Assembly: GCA_016214145.1 (NCBI GenBank)
Contig: JACRPA010000005.1
Coordinates: 372,001-436,000, forward strand
Source of the DNA: Rhodocyclales bacterium
GTDB taxonomy: Bacteria; Pseudomonadota; Gammaproteobacteria; Burkholderiales; Rhodocyclaceae
Reading direction: 5' to 3'
Length of the DNA: 64,000 bases
Part shown: in pieces, positions 41,595-51,113 of the stretch
How positions within the stretch are numbered: position 1 is the first letter of the stretch
How the letters are laid out: the number at the start of each line of letters is the position of its first letter
Program-made: the position numbers and the translations under genes
Notes under the pieces: model-generated
Seen by the model: the letters and a program-made list of their open reading frames with translations, nothing else
The model's database searches: none
Told to the model about the DNA's origin: nothing

Positions 41595-42758
41595 ATGAGC
41601 TTTTCCTCGCATCCGCTCTGGCTGGTCGGCTTTCGCCCCTTCTTCGCGCTGGCCTGCCTGTCCGGACTTTCCCTGCCGGTCGTCTGGGCGCTGATGTTCT
41701 CCGGCGCGATCGAGGCGCCGGCGCATGCCTTCTCCAGCACGCAGTGGCATGGCCACGAGATGTTCTTCGGCTTCGGCCTGGCCGTGCTCGGCGGCTTCCT
41801 TCTCACCGCGAGCAAGAACTGGGTGAAGATCCGCGGCTACCACGGCGCCCCGCTGGTCTTCCTGGCCGGCGCCTGGTGCTTCGAGCGGCTCGGCATGTGG
41901 TTCGGCGGCGCCTGGCCGCAGCCGCTGTTCCTGCTCTCGAACCTCCTGTTCCTCGTTTCCCTCGTGGCGATGCTGCTGTGGACGCTGCTGCGCCACCGCG
42001 ACACCGACGGCTACCGCCGCGACAACGTCTTCTTCCTGCTCGCCCTGCCTTGCTTCATCGTCGCCAAGCTGCTGCTGCTGGGCGAGTCCCATGCCCAGGC
42101 CGGCCAGGTCATGGTGCTCGGCCTCTTCCGCCTGGCCTACCTCATCATGCTCGAACGCACGCTGACCGAATTCATGCGCGGCGTCTTCAAGGCGGACATC
42201 CTGCGCCAGCCGCTGCTCGACGGCGCGATCAAGGCGCTGGCGCTGCTGCTGGCGTTCGCGGACTTCCTGCCGCCCCTGCCGGCGGCGGGCCTCGCGCTGC
42301 TGCTGGCGCTGCTGCTGCTGGTCCGCTTCGCCTTCTGGAAGCCCGGCCTGGCGTTCTCGCGGATCGACATCGGCATCATGTATCTCGGCTATCTCGCGCT
42401 GACCGCCCAGCTGCTGGTGGCGGCGCTGGAAGCGTTGGTGCGCATCGTCTGGGTCGGCAGCGTCTCCATCCACCTGTTTACATTCGGCGTGATGGGCCTC
42501 ATCGCTCCCGCCATGCTGATCCGCATATCGAGGGGGCACACCGGGCGCAAGGTCGCGTTCGACGCCGCCGATCGCGGCGTGCTGCGGATCATGATCCTGG
42601 GGCTGCTCCTGCGCGTGATCGCGCCGCAGGTCTTCCCCGCCGCCTACCTGCTGTGGGTCGGGCTGGCGGCGGCCTGCTGGTTCGCCTGCTTCGCCACGCT
42701 GGCCTGGCGCCTGATTCCCATGCTGCTGCGGCCGCGGGTCGACGGCAGGGAACACTGA
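41595..42758 (+). CDS. nnrS: NnrS family protein
   Basis: HPLWLVGFRPFFALACLSGLSLPVVWALMFSG, QWHGHEMFFGFGLAVLGGFLLTASKNW, HLFTFGVMGLIAPAMLIRISRGHTGR. Confidence 0.93.
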   Translation: MSFSSHPLWLVGFRPFFALACLSGLSLPVVWALMFSGAIEAPAHAFSSTQWHGHEMFFGFGLAVLGGFLLTASKNWVKIRGYHGAPLVFLAGAWCFERLGMWFGGAWPQPLFLLSNLLFLVSLVAMLLWTLLRHRDTDGYRRDNVFFLLALPCFIVAKLLLLGESHAQAGQVMVLGLFRLAYLIMLERTLTEFMRGVFKADILRQPLLDGAIKALALLLAFADFLPPLPAAGLALLLALLLLVRFAFWKPGLAFSRIDIGIMYLGYLALTAQLLVAALEALVRIVWVGSVSIHLFTFGVMGLIAPAMLIRISRGHTGRKVAFDAADRGVLRIMILGLLLRVIAPQVFPAAYLLWVGLAAACWFACFATLAWRLIPMLLRPRVDGREH

Positions 42759-42854
42759 CGGGCCGTCTCCCGCAGGACCGCATCCCGCAACGCCCCCGCA
42801 CCCGCAAGGGACTGCGCGCTAGAATTCCATCGTTGCCAGAGCGCGGGAGGAAGC

Positions 42855-43304
42855 ATGAAAGGTCTGTTTCAGGGGTTCGTCATGCTGGCGGCGGCGCTGC
42901 CGGCGCTCGCCCAGGACGTCACGTATCGCCAGCACATCCGCCCCGTGTGGGAGGATCAGTGCGAGCGCTGCCACGGCAGCAGCGCGCCGAACTACGAAAC
43001 ATTCATGGGCGAGCCGAAGAAGTACGAGGCCGACGACAAGGGGCCGCGCATGGACAGCTACGAGAGCCTGGTCTTCTTCGTCAGCGGGCCCCGGGAAGCC
43101 GGCGCCCTCATGCGCCGCCTCGACGACGGCGCCAATACGAAGGACGGCCAGCCCGGCAACATGTACCGGCACCTTGGCCGCAGCGACAAGCGCAAGGCCA
43201 ATCTCCAGCTCTTCAAGCAGTGGATCGGCGAGGACGCCTGGGTCGTGAAGCAGACCGGCGAGCTTAACCAGGAAGATCTGCAAAAAATCAAGGCCGCCAA
43301 CTGA
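42855..43304 (+). CDS. Periplasmic c-type cytochrome-like protein (single CERCH)
   Basis: Signal peptide, RPVWEDQCERCHGSSAPNY; LFKQWIGEDAW C-terminal. Confidence 0.82.
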   Translation: MKGLFQGFVMLAAALPALAQDVTYRQHIRPVWEDQCERCHGSSAPNYETFMGEPKKYEADDKGPRMDSYESLVFFVSGPREAGALMRRLDDGANTKDGQPGNMYRHLGRSDKRKANLQLFKQWIGEDAWVVKQTGELNQEDLQKIKAAN

Positions 43305-43381
43305 CAGATTCGCGCCTTCGGCTGGCTGGACGATTCGCTGCAAGGCGTCGTCGCCGCGCACCTGCGGGCGGTGCGGAGTTG

Positions 43382-43405
43382 AAAAGTCAGTCCCCGCGAT
43401 ACGGC
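43382..43405 (-). repeat. 24-bp dispersed motif (GCCGTATCGCGGGGACTGACTTTT)
   Basis: One of 11 clear copies of GCCGTNYYGCNGGGACTGACTTTT in the window. Confidence 0.85.
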
Positions 43406-43425
43406 GGCCAATGGCATCGGGAGGC

Positions 43426-44340
43426 TCAAGGCGGCCAGAGTCGCGTCACGCGATAGCCGTCCTTCCGCAGCAGCGAAAGCAGGCCCTGGCTGCCGTACAG
43501 GTGCGAGGCGCCGACGGCGACGAAGACGCCGCCCCCGCGCAGGGGCATGAAAAGCCGGTGGTGCATGAGCAGCGTGCGGTTGTGGATGAGGTGCCGCGTG
43601 AACTGCCGGTAGTGATATTCCATGGCGGGATGGCGCTCGACGCTGCGGTCGGCGATGCGCGCGAGCGCGGCGAGATCGCCGCGCAGCCAGGCGTCGATGG
43701 CCGGCCCGGTCGTGGCGGCGAGGGCGTCGCGGTTGCGCAGCAGGTGCATCAGCAGGGCGACCTGCGAGTCGGGCGGGATGGCGTCGAACGAGGCGATCTG
43801 CTCCTCGACCAGTTCGAGCGAGATCACGCGCAGGCGAAGGCTTTGCGCCGCCTGCAGCAGCCGCTCGTCGAGCGTGGGTTCGCCGCCGTTGCGCGGCTGC
43901 CGGGCGATGCGCATCATGGCCGCCCAGGGTTTCAGCCGTTCGATGGTGCGCCCGGGCACGTCCTGCGCCAGCAGTTCGGCGCGCACTTGCGCGAACGCTT
44001 CGGCGCCGATCAGCGGTTCGAGGCGGCGGCCGTCGTCGAATTCCTCCAGTTCGGCCACGCGCGCGTCGAACGTCTCGGCGAGGGGTTCCATGGCCAGGGT
44101 GCGTGTGCGCGCCAGCGCGTCGCGGACCGGCGGTGCAATCGCGGAAACGCGCGCATCGGCGACGTGGATCGTGCCGAGGACGAAGCTGTCGGCCTTGCCC
44201 TTGCCGGAAATGCGCCACAGCAGGCCGTCGCCGAAGGGCTCGCGGCCGCCCGCCGCGGCCGGGCCGAAATGCAGCAACGCCGCAGCGGCGATGCCGCACG
44301 CAAGGCGCTGCCAGCGCCGGATTGCCCTTGTTCGCGTCAT
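43426..44340 (-). CDS. TraB/GumN family protein
   Basis: LLWRISGKGKADSFVLGTIHVADARV; RNRTLLMHHRLFMPLRGGGVFVAVGASHLYGSQGLLSLLRKDGYRVTRL. Confidence 0.9.
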   Translation of the reverse strand: MTRTRAIRRWQRLACGIAAAALLHFGPAAAGGREPFGDGLLWRISGKGKADSFVLGTIHVADARVSAIAPPVRDALARTRTLAMEPLAETFDARVAELEEFDDGRRLEPLIGAEAFAQVRAELLAQDVPGRTIERLKPWAAMMRIARQPRNGGEPTLDERLLQAAQSLRLRVISLELVEEQIASFDAIPPDSQVALLMHLLRNRDALAATTGPAIDAWLRGDLAALARIADRSVERHPAMEYHYRQFTRHLIHNRTLLMHHRLFMPLRGGGVFVAVGASHLYGSQGLLSLLRKDGYRVTRLWPP

Positions 44341-44551
44341 GGTCGATTCCCGCGGCGGTTTCGTCCCGCATTCTCCGCCGTGGGGTCGCCATGCTCAAGC
44401 CGGCCGGCGCGGCGCATAATGGCCGGCAGCTTCAGCCGACCGAGGAGACGCACATGACGACCGCCCCCGCAGACGGCAACCCCCTCGTCCTGGAACGCAG
44501 CCCCAAGGCCCCGCGCAAAAGCATCCGGCGCAGTCGCCCTGAGCGTCTCCC

Positions 44552-44977
44552 ATGAAACAGGCCATCAGCTTCATCACCCTCGGCGTCGGCGATCTGGCGC
44601 GCAGCCGCGCCTTCTACCGCGCGCTGGGCTGGCGCGAATCCTCCGGCAGCCAGGCGGAGGTGGCCTTCTACCAGGCGGGCAGCGTGGCCTTCGCGCTCTT
44701 CGCGCGCGAATCGCTTGCCGAGGATGCCGGCGTGCCGTCCGACGGCGCAGGATTTCCCGGCTTCGCGCTCGCGCACAACGTCGCCTCGGAGGCAGTGGTC
44801 GACGCCACCCTGCGCGAAGCGGTGGCGGCGGGCGGCCGCCTGGTGCGCCCGGGCGAGAAAGCGCCCTGGGGCGGCTACCGCGGCTACTTCGCCGACCCCG
44901 ACGGCTTCCTCTGGGAGGTCTGTTTCAATCCTTTTTTTCCGCTGGAAGAAAACGGCTTCGTGCGGCTGCCGGAGTAG
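44552..44977 (+). CDS. VOC family (glyoxalase-like) protein
   Basis: AISFITLGVGDLARSRAFYRALGWRES...GYRGYFADPDGFLWEVCFNPFF. Confidence 0.92.
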   Translation: MKQAISFITLGVGDLARSRAFYRALGWRESSGSQAEVAFYQAGSVAFALFARESLAEDAGVPSDGAGFPGFALAHNVASEAVVDATLREAVAAGGRLVRPGEKAPWGGYRGYFADPDGFLWEVCFNPFFPLEENGFVRLPE

Positions 44978-44990
44978 GCGGGTTATTGCG

Positions 44991-45187
44991 GGAAAAGTCA
45001 GTCGCTGCGATACGGCGATGGATTTTCGGAATGGGTGCTTTCGGCCAGGAGCGGCCTTGTAGGTCGGGCTTCAGCCCGACTTGAGCGCCCGAGCAACCGC
45101 CGCTGTCGGCCTGAAGGCCGACCTACAGACAAACGGCCGCTCCGGGTCGAAAGCACCCGTCGCCGTACTGCAGAGACTGACTTTTCC
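44991..45187. repeat. Composite ~200-bp inverted-repeat element (24-bp motif at both ends, REP-like copy D in the centre)
   Basis: Left GGGAAAAGTCAGTCGCTGCGATACGGCGA...GGTGCTTTCGG..GGAGCGGCC matches reverse complement of right arm GGGAAAAGTCAGTCTCTGCAGTACGGCGACGGGTGCTTTCGACCCGGAGCGGCC. Confidence 0.85.
45060..45128. repeat. REP-like element, copy D
   Basis: TAGGTCGGGCTTCAGCCCGAC...GTCGGCCTGAAGGCCGACCTACAG. Confidence 0.85.
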
Positions 45188-45226
45188 CAGCGGATTGCAA
45201 CGTAATTCAACAGCGCAGGATTCCGC

Positions 45227-45250
45227 GCCGTCCCGCAGAGACTGACTTTC
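45227..45250 (+). repeat. 24-bp dispersed motif (GCCGTCCCGCAGAGACTGACTTTC)
   Basis: Intergenic; abuts the stop codon of the 45249 CDS. Confidence 0.8.
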
Positions 45251-45518
45251 AGTTCAGCATGCCGGCGGCTGCGCCGGGCGTGAGGACGGGCCGCCGGGCA
45301 TCCGCCGTCCTGTCGCGATCGAGGATGTCGACCAGCTCGCGTGCGTGTTCGCGCAGGTGCGGATCGGCCTCCGCGTCGGCGGCGACGCGCTCCAGCAGCA
45401 GCGCCGCCAGTTGCGCGGCGCGCGGGCAGCCGGTGGTCATGTGACGGGCCAGGTGGGCCAGCGCGCCGGCGACCAGGCGCGCGGGGGCGGGTTCGTCGCG
45501 GGTGTCGGTTTCGTTCAT
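45249..45518 (-). CDS. Small hypothetical protein
   Basis: 89-aa ORF MNETDTRDEPAPARLVAGALAHLARHMTTGCPRAAQLAALLLERVAADAEADPHLREHARELVDIL; downstream in iron operon. Confidence 0.6.
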   Translation of the reverse strand: MNETDTRDEPAPARLVAGALAHLARHMTTGCPRAAQLAALLLERVAADAEADPHLREHARELVDILDRDRTADARRPVLTPGAAAGMLN

Positions 45519-45540
45519 GGGCGTCTCCGCTGGGTTGCGA

Positions 45541-45690
45541 TCATTGCGCCGCCTTGCCGCGCGCGGCGAGTTGGCGCTTGTAGGCGCGCGCCTGCCGGCG
45601 GGCGTGCAGGCCGTGGGCGAACAGCCACAGGCCGGCGAGCACGCCTGCTCCGGCGAGGGTTGCGAGCAGGAGGGCAAGGGCTTCAGCCAT
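45541..45690 (-). CDS. Small single-TM protein, unknown
   Basis: MAEALALLLATLAGAGVLAGLWLFAHGLHARRQARAYKRQLAARGKAAQ; overlaps end of the PepSY gene. Confidence 0.6.
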   Translation of the reverse strand: MAEALALLLATLAGAGVLAGLWLFAHGLHARRQARAYKRQLAARGKAAQ

Positions 45691-46447
45691 GCAGGGTCTC
45701 GAACTGTTTGCGCGCGACGTCGCGCCGCCTGGTCTGGCTGCGCCACCACAGATAAAGGCCGGTGACGCCGAGGAAGACCCAGACGAAGCCGAGCAGGTCG
45801 ATCCAGAGCCATTCCGCTTCCTTGCCGAGGAAGGCGCGGCCGGTGTGCAGGTCGAGCATCAGCTTGCCGAGGGTGATGCGCTCCATGGCGGCTTCGCCCG
45901 CCGGCAGGGCGGCGAGCGCCTGGCGGGCGGCGTCGTCGGTGCGCCAGGTCGCGCCGTCGCGGCTGGCGACGAGGCCCTCGTCCTTTACCGCGACGGCCAC
46001 GCTGCCGTCGGGGTTGAGCTGGGCGTTCCAGGCGTCGCCCTTGTAGGCGCGGCGCCAGCCTTCGGCGGTATGCGTCCAGATGCCGCTTCTCGCGGCGACG
46101 ACGAGGCCCCAGGGCGCGGCGACGAGGTCGCGGATCGGGGTGCCGCCGAGTTCCCTTGCTGCGATGGCTTCGTTGCCGACGATGCGGTAGAGGCCGGACT
46201 GCGTGCCGATCCAGCGGCTGCCGTCGGCAAGCGTGAGGCTGCTGCGCACTTCCGTGCGCTGCTGTTTCATTGCCATCTCGCCGTAGCCCGGCAGCCAGGC
46301 GACGGCGCGGGTGAGGTCGATGTCGTTGAGGCCGAGTTCCTTCTTGTGGGCGAGGAAGATCGTCGTCAGCCCGACCAGCAGCATGGGGACGATGAGGAGG
46401 GCCGACACCCAGTTGTGCCAGTCGCGCGCCTTCAGGTTGAGTTGCAT
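45683..46447 (-). CDS. PepSY-associated TM helix domain protein
   Basis: MQLNLKARDWHNWVSALLIVPMLLVGLTTIFLAHKKELGL; DLHTGRAFLGKEAEWLWIDLLGFVWVFLGVTGLYLWW. Confidence 0.85.
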   Translation of the reverse strand: MQLNLKARDWHNWVSALLIVPMLLVGLTTIFLAHKKELGLNDIDLTRAVAWLPGYGEMAMKQQRTEVRSSLTLADGSRWIGTQSGLYRIVGNEAIAARELGGTPIRDLVAAPWGLVVAARSGIWTHTAEGWRRAYKGDAWNAQLNPDGSVAVAVKDEGLVASRDGATWRTDDAARQALAALPAGEAAMERITLGKLMLDLHTGRAFLGKEAEWLWIDLLGFVWVFLGVTGLYLWWRSQTRRRDVARKQFETLHG

Positions 46448-46466
46448 GAAACCTCCTTGGTTGGGG

Positions 46467-48656
46467 TTACCACTTGCCTTCGAGGGCGACATACAGCGCG
46501 CGGCCGCCGCGCTCGGATTCGAAGGTCTGCTTGGTGAGACGGCCGGCGGCGTTGTACTCGTATTTGTCCTTGTCCTTCGTCATGTCGAGCAGGTTGGCCG
46601 CGGTGATGCGGACGGCGAGGTCGCGCGACAGGCGCTTCATGACGTAGAGGTCGAGCAGCTTCTGTTCGGCTTCCGGGTCGAGCTTGAGCGTCTCGGCCGG
46701 GTTCTTGATGAAGCGCGGCGTGTAGTTGTAGTTCACGCCCCAGGCGGCGCCCCAGCGCGGCAGTTGCCAGTCGAAGCCGAGGTTGTAGACCCAGGGCGGC
46801 TGATCCTTGATGCGCGTGGTCGTTCCGGTGGCGCTGTTCTCCAGCCGCGAGAACAGCCGTGTGTAGTTGAAGCGCAGCATCAGCTCCGGCAGGCCGAGGA
46901 AATCCATGCGCGGGCGGGCGTCGAGTTCCAGGCCCCACACCCGGGCTGCGCCGACGTTCTGCGGCCGCGCGACGTAGCGCGCGCCTTCGAGCGCGGTGCG
47001 CTCCTCGATCTTGTCGCGGATGTCGCGGCGGAACAGGTTGGCGCCGAGCACGCCGCCGCCGCGCGGCAGGAAGTGTTCCCAGCCGAGTTCGATGCCGCGC
47101 GCCTGTTCCGCCTTCAGCGCCGGGTTGCCCGATTTATCCGGGTCGCCGAGCGTGCCGGTCTTCGTCTCGGTGACGGGCGACAGTTCGTCGAACTTGGGCG
47201 GCTTGAGGGTCTGCGTGACGCTGGCGCGCAGGTTGTTGCGGCCGTCGGCCTGCCACAGGTAGTGCAGCGAGGGCGAGGCGAAGCGGTAGGTGCCGTCGTA
47301 GCGCCGGCCGGCGCCGTCGACGCCGCGCTGCTCGACGTGCAGCAGGCGCAGGCCGGGTGTCAGGAAGTGGTTCGCCGCCAGCGACCACTCGTCCTGCACG
47401 AAGGCGACCCAGCGCCGCTCGTCGATGCGGAAGTTGTCGCCGCGGCCGGGCGTCTTGGGCAGGCCGTTCTCGACGGTGCGCTTCTCGTCCTCGCGCGTCT
47501 TGTCGGCATACTCCAGCCCGGCGCCGAGCTTGTGGCTGCCGAAGGGACGGCTCCAGCGCAGGCCGCCGAAGCCCTCGCGCTCGTCCTGGGTGGCGTCTTC
47601 CAGCGTGGTCTTGGTCAGCGCGCCGGCGGCGTTGTATTCGCGGGTGGTCTTGTCCTTGGTTTCTCCGCCGCCGCGCACGCCGCCGAAGACCGACAGTTTG
47701 CCGCCGCCGTCGAGGGCGTGCTTCCATTCGCCGCGCAGGCGGGCGAGTTCGCGCTGCTTGTCCTCGGCCTCGATCTTGCGGCCGTCGCGCACGTAGTTGA
47801 GGCCCGTGGCCGGCGGCGTGAAGGCGAATTTCTCCACGGCCTTGTCCTTGGATTCATCCGTGCGCGAAATGAAGGGCGTGATCACCAGTTCGTCGCCGGC
47901 GCCGAGGCGGATGTTCACGCGCGGCGAGAAATCGAAGCCGTCCGAGCGCGTGCGCTCATCCTCGAATTCCTCCTTCCAGCTCGTGCGCACGCCGGTGACG
48001 GGATGGAAGCCCCGCTCGTCCTTGGACTTGGTCTTCGGCTCGCCGCGGCGGCCGACCGAGGCGGAGAGCAGCCAGCGGATGTCGCCGCTGCCGTCGCCGG
48101 CCTGGCCCGAGGCGTTCCAGATGTCCATGTCGGTCTTCTCGCCGAAGACGCGGCCGCCGACGAGGCGGGCATTGGCGATGCGCTGGCCGGGTACGTCGCG
48201 CAGGACGATGTTGATGGTGCCGGCGAGGCCCTCGTTGGGCAGGTCGGCGCCGGGCGCGCGGATGATTTCGATGCGTTCCACCATGTCGAGCGGCAGGCGG
48301 TCGACCTGGATCTGGCGCTCCTTGCCGCCGCCCGGCACCGGCTCGCCGTCGATGAGGATCTGCGTGTAGCCCTTGTCCATGCCGCGAAGGCGCACGTCCT
48401 TGGGCGCGCCGGGCGGGCCGGTGAAAGTAACGCCGGGCAGGCGGCGCAGGTAGTCGCCGACGGTGAGCTCGTTCATGCGGTCGAGCTCCTCGCGGCCGTA
48501 GACGAGGCGCGTCGAGCGGGCGTCGCGGCGGGCCTCGAAGTCGTCGCGCTCGGCGCCGACCTCGACGACGGGCAGGGCGGTGTCGGCGCGCGCCGGGCCG
48601 GCAGAGAGGAAGGGCAGGACGAGCAGGAAGGCGGGAAGATGAGTGTTGCGGATCAT
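46467..48656 (-). CDS. TonB-dependent outer membrane receptor
   Basis: Plug LPGVTFTGPPGAPKDVRLRGMDKGYTQILIDGEPV, EIIRAPGADLPNEGLAGTINIVLRD; barrel; C-terminal aromatic residue W. Confidence 0.93.
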   Translation of the reverse strand: MIRNTHLPAFLLVLPFLSAGPARADTALPVVEVGAERDDFEARRDARSTRLVYGREELDRMNELTVGDYLRRLPGVTFTGPPGAPKDVRLRGMDKGYTQILIDGEPVPGGGKERQIQVDRLPLDMVERIEIIRAPGADLPNEGLAGTINIVLRDVPGQRIANARLVGGRVFGEKTDMDIWNASGQAGDGSGDIRWLLSASVGRRGEPKTKSKDERGFHPVTGVRTSWKEEFEDERTRSDGFDFSPRVNIRLGAGDELVITPFISRTDESKDKAVEKFAFTPPATGLNYVRDGRKIEAEDKQRELARLRGEWKHALDGGGKLSVFGGVRGGGETKDKTTREYNAAGALTKTTLEDATQDEREGFGGLRWSRPFGSHKLGAGLEYADKTREDEKRTVENGLPKTPGRGDNFRIDERRWVAFVQDEWSLAANHFLTPGLRLLHVEQRGVDGAGRRYDGTYRFASPSLHYLWQADGRNNLRASVTQTLKPPKFDELSPVTETKTGTLGDPDKSGNPALKAEQARGIELGWEHFLPRGGGVLGANLFRRDIRDKIEERTALEGARYVARPQNVGAARVWGLELDARPRMDFLGLPELMLRFNYTRLFSRLENSATGTTTRIKDQPPWVYNLGFDWQLPRWGAAWGVNYNYTPRFIKNPAETLKLDPEAEQKLLDLYVMKRLSRDLAVRITAANLLDMTKDKDKYEYNAAGRLTKQTFESERGGRALYVALEGKW

Positions 48657-48663
48657 GGTGCTT

Positions 48664-49080
48664 TCACGGGTTGGGTAAAGTGACGAAGCCGAGCTTCGCG
48701 ACGCCGGCGTTGTGGATCTCGGCCATGATTTCGGCGAGGCGTTCGTAGCGCGTGCTGCGGTCGGCGCGCAGGTGCACTTCCGGCTGCGGCGCGTGCGCCG
48801 CGGCTTCGCGCAGACGCGCGCTCAGGTCGGCATCCGAGATCAGCCGGTCGTTCCAGTAGATATCGCCGTTGTCGTTGAGGGCGAGACGCACCGCGTCGGG
48901 CTTGTGCAGTTGCGGGGCGGCGCTGGCGCGCGGCAGGTCGACGTTCACCGCGTGGGTGAGCATCGGCGCGGTGACGATGAAGATGATGAGCAGCACCAGC
49001 ATCACGTCCACCATCGGCGTGACGTTGATCTCCGCCATGGGAGCGCCGTCGGCGTCCGCTTCGAAGCCGCCGAAGGCCAT
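48664..49080 (-). CDS. exbD: Biopolymer transporter ExbD
   Basis: MAEINVTPMVDVMLVLLIIFIVTAPMLTHAVNVDLP. Confidence 0.95.
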   Translation of the reverse strand: MAFGGFEADADGAPMAEINVTPMVDVMLVLLIIFIVTAPMLTHAVNVDLPRASAAPQLHKPDAVRLALNDNGDIYWNDRLISDADLSARLREAAAHAPQPEVHLRADRSTRYERLAEIMAEIHNAGVAKLGFVTLPNP

Positions 49081-49808
49081 CAGGCGCCTCCCTTCGCCAC
49101 CCGCAGCGCACGCGCTTCCGCGTGCGGCCGCGCACCCGCCGTGAAGCAGGCATGCAGGTCGCGGGCGAAGGCATCGAGTTCCGCGAGCAGCTCGCGGTTG
49201 AGGCGGCCGATGGCGTTGTAGGCGAGCACGGCGGGGAGCGCCACGCCGATGCCGGCGGCGGTCATCACCAGCGCCTCGCCGACCGGGCCGGCGACCTTGT
49301 CGAGGGTGGCCTGCCCCGTCACCGAGATGGCGACGAGGGCGTGGTAGATGCCCCAGACGGTGCCGAAGAGGCCGACGAAGGGGGCGGTGGCGCCGATGGA
49401 GGCGAGCAGGGTGAGGCCGCGCTCCAGGCGCGAGCGGCTGTCGACGAGGGCGCGGCGCAGGGCGCGGGTGAGCGCGTCGCCGCGATCGAGTCCGTCGGCA
49501 AGCCGCAGCGGCTCGCGCGCATCGAGCCGCTGCGCCGCCCCGGCGGCGGCCGCTGCCAGTCGCTCGGCCGGCGTGCCCGGCGCGAGGCGCCGCAACCCGG
49601 CGAGGCCGGACTCCGCATCGGCGGCCTCCCAAAAAGCCTCGATGTGGCGGGCGCTCGGGCGCAGGCGCTGCCACACCCAGAGGCGGGCCAGCGTCCAGTA
49701 CCAGGCGGCGACGGACATGGCGAGCAGCAGCAGGGCCACGGCGTGGGTCACTGCGTCGCCCTGCGCCCACAGTCGGGCGAAGCCGAAGTCGGGGGTGTCG
49801 TTCATCAT
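49080..49808 (-). CDS. exbB: MotA/TolQ/ExbB proton channel family protein
   Basis: LERGLTLLASIGATAPFVGLFGTVWGIYHALVAIS; VGEALVMTAAGIGVALPAVLAYNAIGR. Confidence 0.95.
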   Translation of the reverse strand: MMNDTPDFGFARLWAQGDAVTHAVALLLLAMSVAAWYWTLARLWVWQRLRPSARHIEAFWEAADAESGLAGLRRLAPGTPAERLAAAAAGAAQRLDAREPLRLADGLDRGDALTRALRRALVDSRSRLERGLTLLASIGATAPFVGLFGTVWGIYHALVAISVTGQATLDKVAGPVGEALVMTAAGIGVALPAVLAYNAIGRLNRELLAELDAFARDLHACFTAGARPHAEARALRVAKGGA

Positions 49809-50455
49809 CGTTTCTCCAGTCGGAAGGCAATCGGTACGCGCACCCAGGCGGCGACGGCGGTCTCGCCCTGGCGCGCGGGGACGAAGCGCCAGTGGCGCAC
49901 GGCCTCGAGGGCGGCCTCGTCGAGGCGCGGGCTGCCGGCGCTCTCCGCCAGATCGATCTGTCCGGGCAGGCCCTCGGGCGTGACGAAGACGCGCAGCGTC
50001 GCCTTGCCTTCCTCGCCCATGCGGCGGGCGAGGGGCGGGTAGGGCGGGCGCGGGTTGTTCAGGTAGGCGGCGTCGAAGCGCGGCGGCAGGATGGGTGCCG
50101 GCGCGGCGGGAGCGGCGGGGGCGGCGGAGGAAGCGGCGGCGACCGCCAACTGCGCCGGCGCGGCAGCCGTTGCATGCGATGACTGGGCAGGCGCCGCCGC
50201 CCGCGTGTCCGGCTCGGGGCTGGCAAGCGGGGTGGCCAGGGGTAGGGCCTGGCGCGGCGTCGGGACGGGCTGTTGTTGCGGACGGGCAGGCGCCGCGGGT
50301 GCGGAGGCCGGCGGCGCGACGAGGGCGACGGCGAGCGCCTGGGGCGGCGCGAAGCTGCGCGCCGCCGGAACAAAAGTCAGTCCCAGCAGGACGGCGCCGT
50401 GCGCCGCGGCAACGATGCCCAGCAGCCAGCGGGGGGCTTCATCCAGCCTGCTCAA
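49805..50455 (-). CDS. tonB: Energy transducer TonB
   Basis: N-terminal TM, Pro/Ala-rich linker, NPRPPYPPLARRMGEEGKATLRVFVTPEG...RLDEAALEAVRHWRFVPARQG. Confidence 0.93.
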   Translation of the reverse strand: MSRLDEAPRWLLGIVAAAHGAVLLGLTFVPAARSFAPPQALAVALVAPPASAPAAPARPQQQPVPTPRQALPLATPLASPEPDTRAAAPAQSSHATAAAPAQLAVAAASSAAPAAPAAPAPILPPRFDAAYLNNPRPPYPPLARRMGEEGKATLRVFVTPEGLPGQIDLAESAGSPRLDEAALEAVRHWRFVPARQGETAVAAWVRVPIAFRLEKR

Positions 50456-50536
50456 TGTGCGTCCTCACGTTCGTCGAGTCATCCATGTCGAATCTGGCTG
50501 GCTCGTCCGAACGGGCGGACTGGCTGGCTAAGGTTC

Positions 50537-50632
50537 CCGTCATTCCCGCCGTCATCCTCGGACTTGATCCGGGGAAAGCGGGAATCCAGGGATTGCTAAC
50601 TGCGTGGGTTCCCGCCTTCGCGGGAACGACAA
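50537..50632. repeat. Dispersed repeat (RGNP...VPAFAGTT type) between bfr and tonB
   Basis: GTTCCCGCCTTCGCGGGAACGAC palindrome, GCGGGAATCCAGGGATT; related copy at 53369-53427. Confidence 0.8.
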
Positions 50633-50636
50633 GTTC

Positions 50637-51113
50637 TTACGACAACTCTCCCATCTGCGACTGCAGGTAGTTCTGCAGACCGACTTTGGCGACGAGCTCG
50701 ATCTGCGTTTCGAGGAAGTCGATGTGTTCCTCGGTGTCCTCGAGGATTTCCTCGAAGAGTTCGCGCGAGACGTAGTCGTTGCAGGTCTCGCAGTGGGCGA
50801 CGGCTTCCAGCAGCGTGGCGCGCGCGAGGTGCTCGAGCTTGAGGTCGCCGGCGAGGGTCTCGGGCACGCTCTCGCCGATCATCAGCTTGCCGAGCATCTG
50901 CATGTTCGGCAGCCCTTCGAGGAAGAGGATGCGTTCGATCAGCTTGTCGGCGTGGTGCATCTCCTCGATGGATTCCTCGTATTCCTTCTTGCCCAGCCGG
51001 TTGAGGCCCCAGTTCTTGTACATGCGCGCATGCAGGAAGTACTGGTTCACCGCGGTGAGCTCGTTGGTCAGGGCCTTGTTGAGGTGCTGCAGCGTTTTCT
51101 TGTCGCCTTTCAT
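50637..51113 (-). CDS. bfr: Bacterioferritin
   Basis: [72 protein letters not shown]. Confidence 0.97.
   Translation of the reverse strand: MKGDKKTLQHLNKALTNELTAVNQYFLHARMYKNWGLNRLGKKEYEESIEEMHHADKLIERILFLEGLPNMQMLGKLMIGESVPETLAGDLKLEHLARATLLEAVAHCETCNDYVSRELFEEILEDTEEHIDFLETQIELVAKVGLQNYLQSQMGELS

Noticed and set aside
46311-48683. 790-aa plus-strand ORF opposite the TonB-dependent receptor
   Set aside because: Antisense shadow, no recognisable domain.
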